Source: Weeksellaceae bacterium (GTDB lineage: Bacteria > Bacteroidota > Bacteroidia > Flavobacteriales > Weeksellaceae). From it: a stretch of 8,567 bases of DNA. Shown one piece after another: positions 6,411 to 8,567 of this stretch. Location of the stretch: positions 1 to 8,567 of the forward strand of contig JAQVDG010000070.1 of the NCBI GenBank assembly GCA_028698395.1. Direction: 5' to 3'. Numbering within the stretch: the stretch's first letter is position 1; each line of letters opens with the position of its first letter. A program made the translations under genes and the position numbers. Under the pieces are notes generated by a model that was given only the letters and a program-made list of their open reading frames with translations, was not told the origin of the DNA and did no database searches.

Positions 6411-7536
6411 TATGTTCTTTCTCAATAATGTTACCTAATTGATCTGATGTCATAAATTCGATATCTGGCCATTTTTTTAAAGCATGATCCAAAATTTGGT
6501 TTAGTAATTTCAAATTTGTATCTCGGTTGGAAACATTAATATAACCAATATAATTAATGCGGTGGCTACTGATTATTGCTGGTTTATTAAATTTAAAAGC
6601 TAATTCGATTTCATGTAATACTTTATTTACGTCTCTTGACAGATTGGAAAGTGATGGCTCAACTGAAATATTTCTGGTTAAATTTATTAACCCATTATCA
6701 TCTCTTTCTCCTATAACTCTACTAAGATATTTGGATTTTGAATCAGGAACTGGAATTCTCATTTTTCGCTGACCCTGAATATATTTAACTCCTAGCCTCT
6801 GAACAACTGAATTGTAGCTTGTATCCCATGTATAATTTGGTGGGATAATTGATTCAGATTCATATCCAAACAATTGATTGAAGAGCCTTAATCCGTCAAG
6901 ATAGATGTCGAGTTTATCTTTCCTGTCTGATTCAGAATCGAAACGGGTAGCTTCGACATAGAGATTGCTGGGGTTAACAGTTCCTTTACTAATACAACCA
7001 GGCATTTTGTTTATAAACCCGAAATGAACATCAGGGTCGCTATTTTGTATGGCTGTTAAAAATTTGCTTACATTTAAATGTTCTCTTGCGTGAAACTGTG
7101 GATGGAAAACACCTAATGAATGACCCTTTTTCCAAAGTTCAAAATTTTTAGAGTGTTCAGGGTAGTGCTTAAATGTTTCTGTAATCAACTCATAATGGTA
7201 TTGTTTATAATTACTTGCTTTGATCCTTTCGAAATCGGGATTAGCCACAACACAATTAGCTGTGATGACAGGATGTTTACCATTGACATCCTTAAATGAA
7301 AGAAGCAAGTCAAATAGAAGTTCTAAATCTTCTTTAGAGGCAAGTGAGTCATATCGTTCATAAGGGTTAAGATCAACACGATATCCTGCCTTTAAACAAA
7401 TATCATAAACTTCTTTTGAAGGCATTCTAATACTTCCCCAATCATCGCTTTCGATGACAACTATTTTTCTATTGGTACGCCAACCTCTTAGATTTCGATT
7501 TATAATAGCAAGATAATTTTTTAATTGTGAAAGCAT
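6394..7536 (-). CDS. NodB-like polysaccharide deacetylase homologue, intact copy
   Basis: A 380-residue protein that I relate to the polysaccharide deacetylase (beta/alpha barrel, carbohydrate esterase 4-like) superfamily. It has a short N-terminal helix rich in Arg, Trp and Asn (LKNYLAIINRNLRGWR, 5-20) but no signal peptide, so it probably acts in the cytoplasm. KIVVIESDDWGSIRMPS (24-40) contains Asp31-Asp32, matching NodB motif 1 (TFDD). HPQFHAREH (145-153) contains His149-x3-His153, matching NodB motif 2 (H-S/T-x-x-H), so a metal site of Asp32, His149 and His153 is plausible. PPNYTWD (232-238) may correspond to motif 3. SHRINYIG (324-331) and IEFMTSDQLG (359-368) close the barrel. The ATG overlaps the stop of the upstream paralogue by one base (TAATG). 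Removal of an N-acetyl group from a sugar or sugar-lipid is the expected reaction, but the substrate is unknown and activity is not proven. Confidence 0.82.
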   Translation of the reverse strand: MLSQLKNYLAIINRNLRGWRTNRKIVVIESDDWGSIRMPSKEVYDICLKAGYRVDLNPYERYDSLASKEDLELLFDLLLSFKDVNGKHPVITANCVVANPDFERIKASNYKQYHYELITETFKHYPEHSKNFELWKKGHSLGVFHPQFHAREHLNVSKFLTAIQNSDPDVHFGFINKMPGCISKGTVNPSNLYVEATRFDSESDRKDKLDIYLDGLRLFNQLFGYESESIIPPNYTWDTSYNSVVQRLGVKYIQGQRKMRIPVPDSKSKYLSRVIGERDDNGLINLTRNISVEPSLSNLSRDVNKVLHEIELAFKFNKPAIISSHRINYIGYINVSNRDTNLKLLNQILDHALKKWPDIEFMTSDQLGNIIEKEHNDRYT

Positions 7537-8495
7537 TACTTTCCTCTTTTTGAAATCAATTCACCCAATTCAGCAGAAGTCATAAATTCCACATCAGGCC
7601 ATCTCTTGGTAATTTCTTTGAGTAGTTGGGATAGTTGTTTGAGACCACTATCCCGGTTGGCAGATGAATGTGTTCCAATGTAATTTACCCTATGCGTACT
7701 AATAATTGCGGGCTTCTTCCATCTAAAAGCACTTTCTATTTCTTTCATACAGGACAGTACCCAATCTGGATTTTCAGATTTGTTTGGTTCAAAAATAGAA
7801 TTTCTAGTAATTATAGTCAACCCATCTTTTTTAAGATTTTTACCCAACCAAAAATATTTCGTTGCATACTTACTATTGCCAAGAGGTTCCCTGTGTATTT
7901 TTGCTAACCCAATGTATTTAATTCCAGCTTCATGAAGGGTTTTGTTTAAGCTTAAATTATAAGGTCCGTCTGGTGCTACAAAGACAGTGGGTACAATGTC
8001 GAAAATATTTCTGATTAACTCAACTCCAGAAATGATTGCTTCTTTTTGACTTTTTAAATCTTCAGAATCGTCGACATCGAAAGCTGCGCGATAATTTTTA
8101 TCAAGAAGAGGAGCATACGATTTGGAGAAGCCCCAAAATCTTGCTTCAAAACCATTTATAAGATCCTTATTTCCGACTCTTAAATCTTTTAACCATCTAT
8201 TAAACTGCAAGTGCTCCCTACCGTGAAACTGAATGCTTATCAAATCTTCTTTAATACCTTCATTATACAAATCAATTATCTTATCTGTATTATCATATTT
8301 TTTAAGTGTTTTGGTAAAAGGCTCAAAATAGTACGCTGCAAAGTCAGACTCTTTGATTTTCTCAAAATCAGGATTCGCCGGGTTTAGAAATAAAGTAAAT
8401 TTAGGATGATTGTCATTTTTGTCTTTAAAGGAAGACAAAACATCTAATAATAATTCCAAATCATCGTTTCTTTCAATACTGTCTGCGTGGCTCAT
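7536..8495 (-). CDS. NodB-like deacetylase homologue, C-terminal part downstream of a frameshift
   Basis: An open frame of 319 codons, paralogous to the next gene along its whole length. The block NDDLELLLDVLSSFKD aligns with KEDLELLFDLLLSFKD of the intact copy. HGREH (91-95) keeps the two putative metal-binding histidines, although the earlier His (H145 in the intact copy) is Ser87. APDGPYN (174-180) matches the possible motif 3, STHRVNYIG (266-274) matches SHRINYIG, and VEFMTSAELG (302-311) matches the C-terminal strand. The ATG at 8495 is unlikely to be the natural start: the intact copy has 63 further residues before this point, including the catalytic Asp pair, and the missing part is found in another frame just upstream. 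As it stands, this ORF would give a protein without motif 1 and probably no activity. The stop overlaps the next ATG by one base. Confidence 0.7.
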   Translation of the reverse strand: MSHADSIERNDDLELLLDVLSSFKDKNDNHPKFTLFLNPANPDFEKIKESDFAAYYFEPFTKTLKKYDNTDKIIDLYNEGIKEDLISIQFHGREHLQFNRWLKDLRVGNKDLINGFEARFWGFSKSYAPLLDKNYRAAFDVDDSEDLKSQKEAIISGVELIRNIFDIVPTVFVAPDGPYNLSLNKTLHEAGIKYIGLAKIHREPLGNSKYATKYFWLGKNLKKDGLTIITRNSIFEPNKSENPDWVLSCMKEIESAFRWKKPAIISTHRVNYIGTHSSANRDSGLKQLSQLLKEITKRWPDVEFMTSAELGELISKRGK

Positions 8496-8566
8496 TCTGC
8501 ATAAGCGGGATTATATCCCATCTCCATTAACCTATCATAAGTGTCTTTGTCATTAATCCTGCTACT
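8492..8566 (-). pseudogene. Upstream frame of the frameshifted deacetylase homologue (partial at the right edge)
   Basis: The frame entering from the right edge reads 24 residues, SSRINDKDTYDRLMEMGYNP then AYAE, and stops at TGA 8494-8492. It aligns without gaps to residues 35-58 of the intact paralogue (SIRMPSKEVYDICLKAGY, then RVDLNP). Adding one base at the junction (for example GAA-ATG-AGC instead of GAATGAGC) fuses this frame to the 319-codon ORF and yields exactly ten residues between the conserved Gly-Tyr and Asp-Ser, as in the intact copy. The catalytic Asp-Asp of motif 1 would lie about three codons beyond the window. No slippery heptamer precedes the junction, so a point deletion or sequencing error is more likely than programmed frameshifting. 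Confidence 0.7.
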
Positions 8567-8567
8567 T

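Noticed and set aside
6411..6425. TTG at 6425 as the start of the ATP-grasp gene
   Set aside because: It would add only five residues (MRKNI) with a poor leader. The ATG at 6410 has GAGAAAG six bases upstream and begins directly at the conserved first strand.
6138..6428. Plus-strand ORF of 96 codons
   Set aside because: It is antisense to the N-terminal domain of the ATP-grasp gene, without a recognisable domain; a mirror of coding constraint on the other strand.
8485..8500. Programmed -1 frameshifting in the deacetylase homologue
   Set aside because: The bases before the TGA (GCAGAATGA) contain no slippery heptamer, and the intact paralogue is read in a single frame.

Overview
All convincing genes in this window lie on the minus strand and form one tightly packed, co-directional surface-polysaccharide (O-antigen or capsule type) biosynthesis block that runs off both ends. 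The organism is most likely a member of the Bacteroidetes. The base composition is AT-rich, most starts sit behind A-rich leaders with weak or no Shine-Dalgarno sequences, and the protein types (CgeB-like glycosyltransferase, cysteine-rich GT4 enzyme, NodB-like/ATP-grasp pair) match polysaccharide loci of that phylum as I know them. The phylum call is an inference, not a database result.

In transcription order (right to left): 8567-7536 holds a NodB-like deacetylase homologue, cut by the window edge and apparently broken by a 1-base frameshift. 7536-6394 is an intact paralogue of it. 6410-5406 is a RimK-like ATP-grasp ligase. A 78-bp gap contains an 18-codon ORF resembling the first codons of a GT2 glycosyltransferase. 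5327-4245 is a GT4 glycosyltransferase, 4264-3734 a left-handed beta-helix acyltransferase and 3737-2496 a second GT4 enzyme with a cysteine cluster. A 131-bp gap carries a degenerate CAGTG/CTGTG repeat array that spills into the 3' end of that GT4 gene. 2364-1228 is an SDR epimerase resembling dTDP-L-rhamnose 4-epimerases, 1226-228 a CgeB-like glycosyltransferase, and 206-1 the N-terminus of a PglC/WcaJ-type initiating phosphoglycosyltransferase cut by the left edge.

Proposed division of labour (inference): the phosphoglycosyltransferase loads the first sugar phosphate on undecaprenyl phosphate at the inner membrane. The three glycosyltransferases extend the repeat unit. The epimerase supplies a nucleotide-activated deoxysugar. 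The deacetylase-like proteins, ATP-grasp ligase and acyltransferase decorate sugars, possibly exchanging an N-acetyl group for another acyl or aminoacyl group. Most genes overlap or nearly abut (TAATG, 17-bp, 20-bp and ATGA overlaps; 1-bp and 21-bp gaps), which suggests one operon. The only two sizeable gaps both contain sequence debris, suggesting they are joints where modules were exchanged. No RNA gene, CRISPR array, IS element, convincing promoter or rho-independent terminator was seen.
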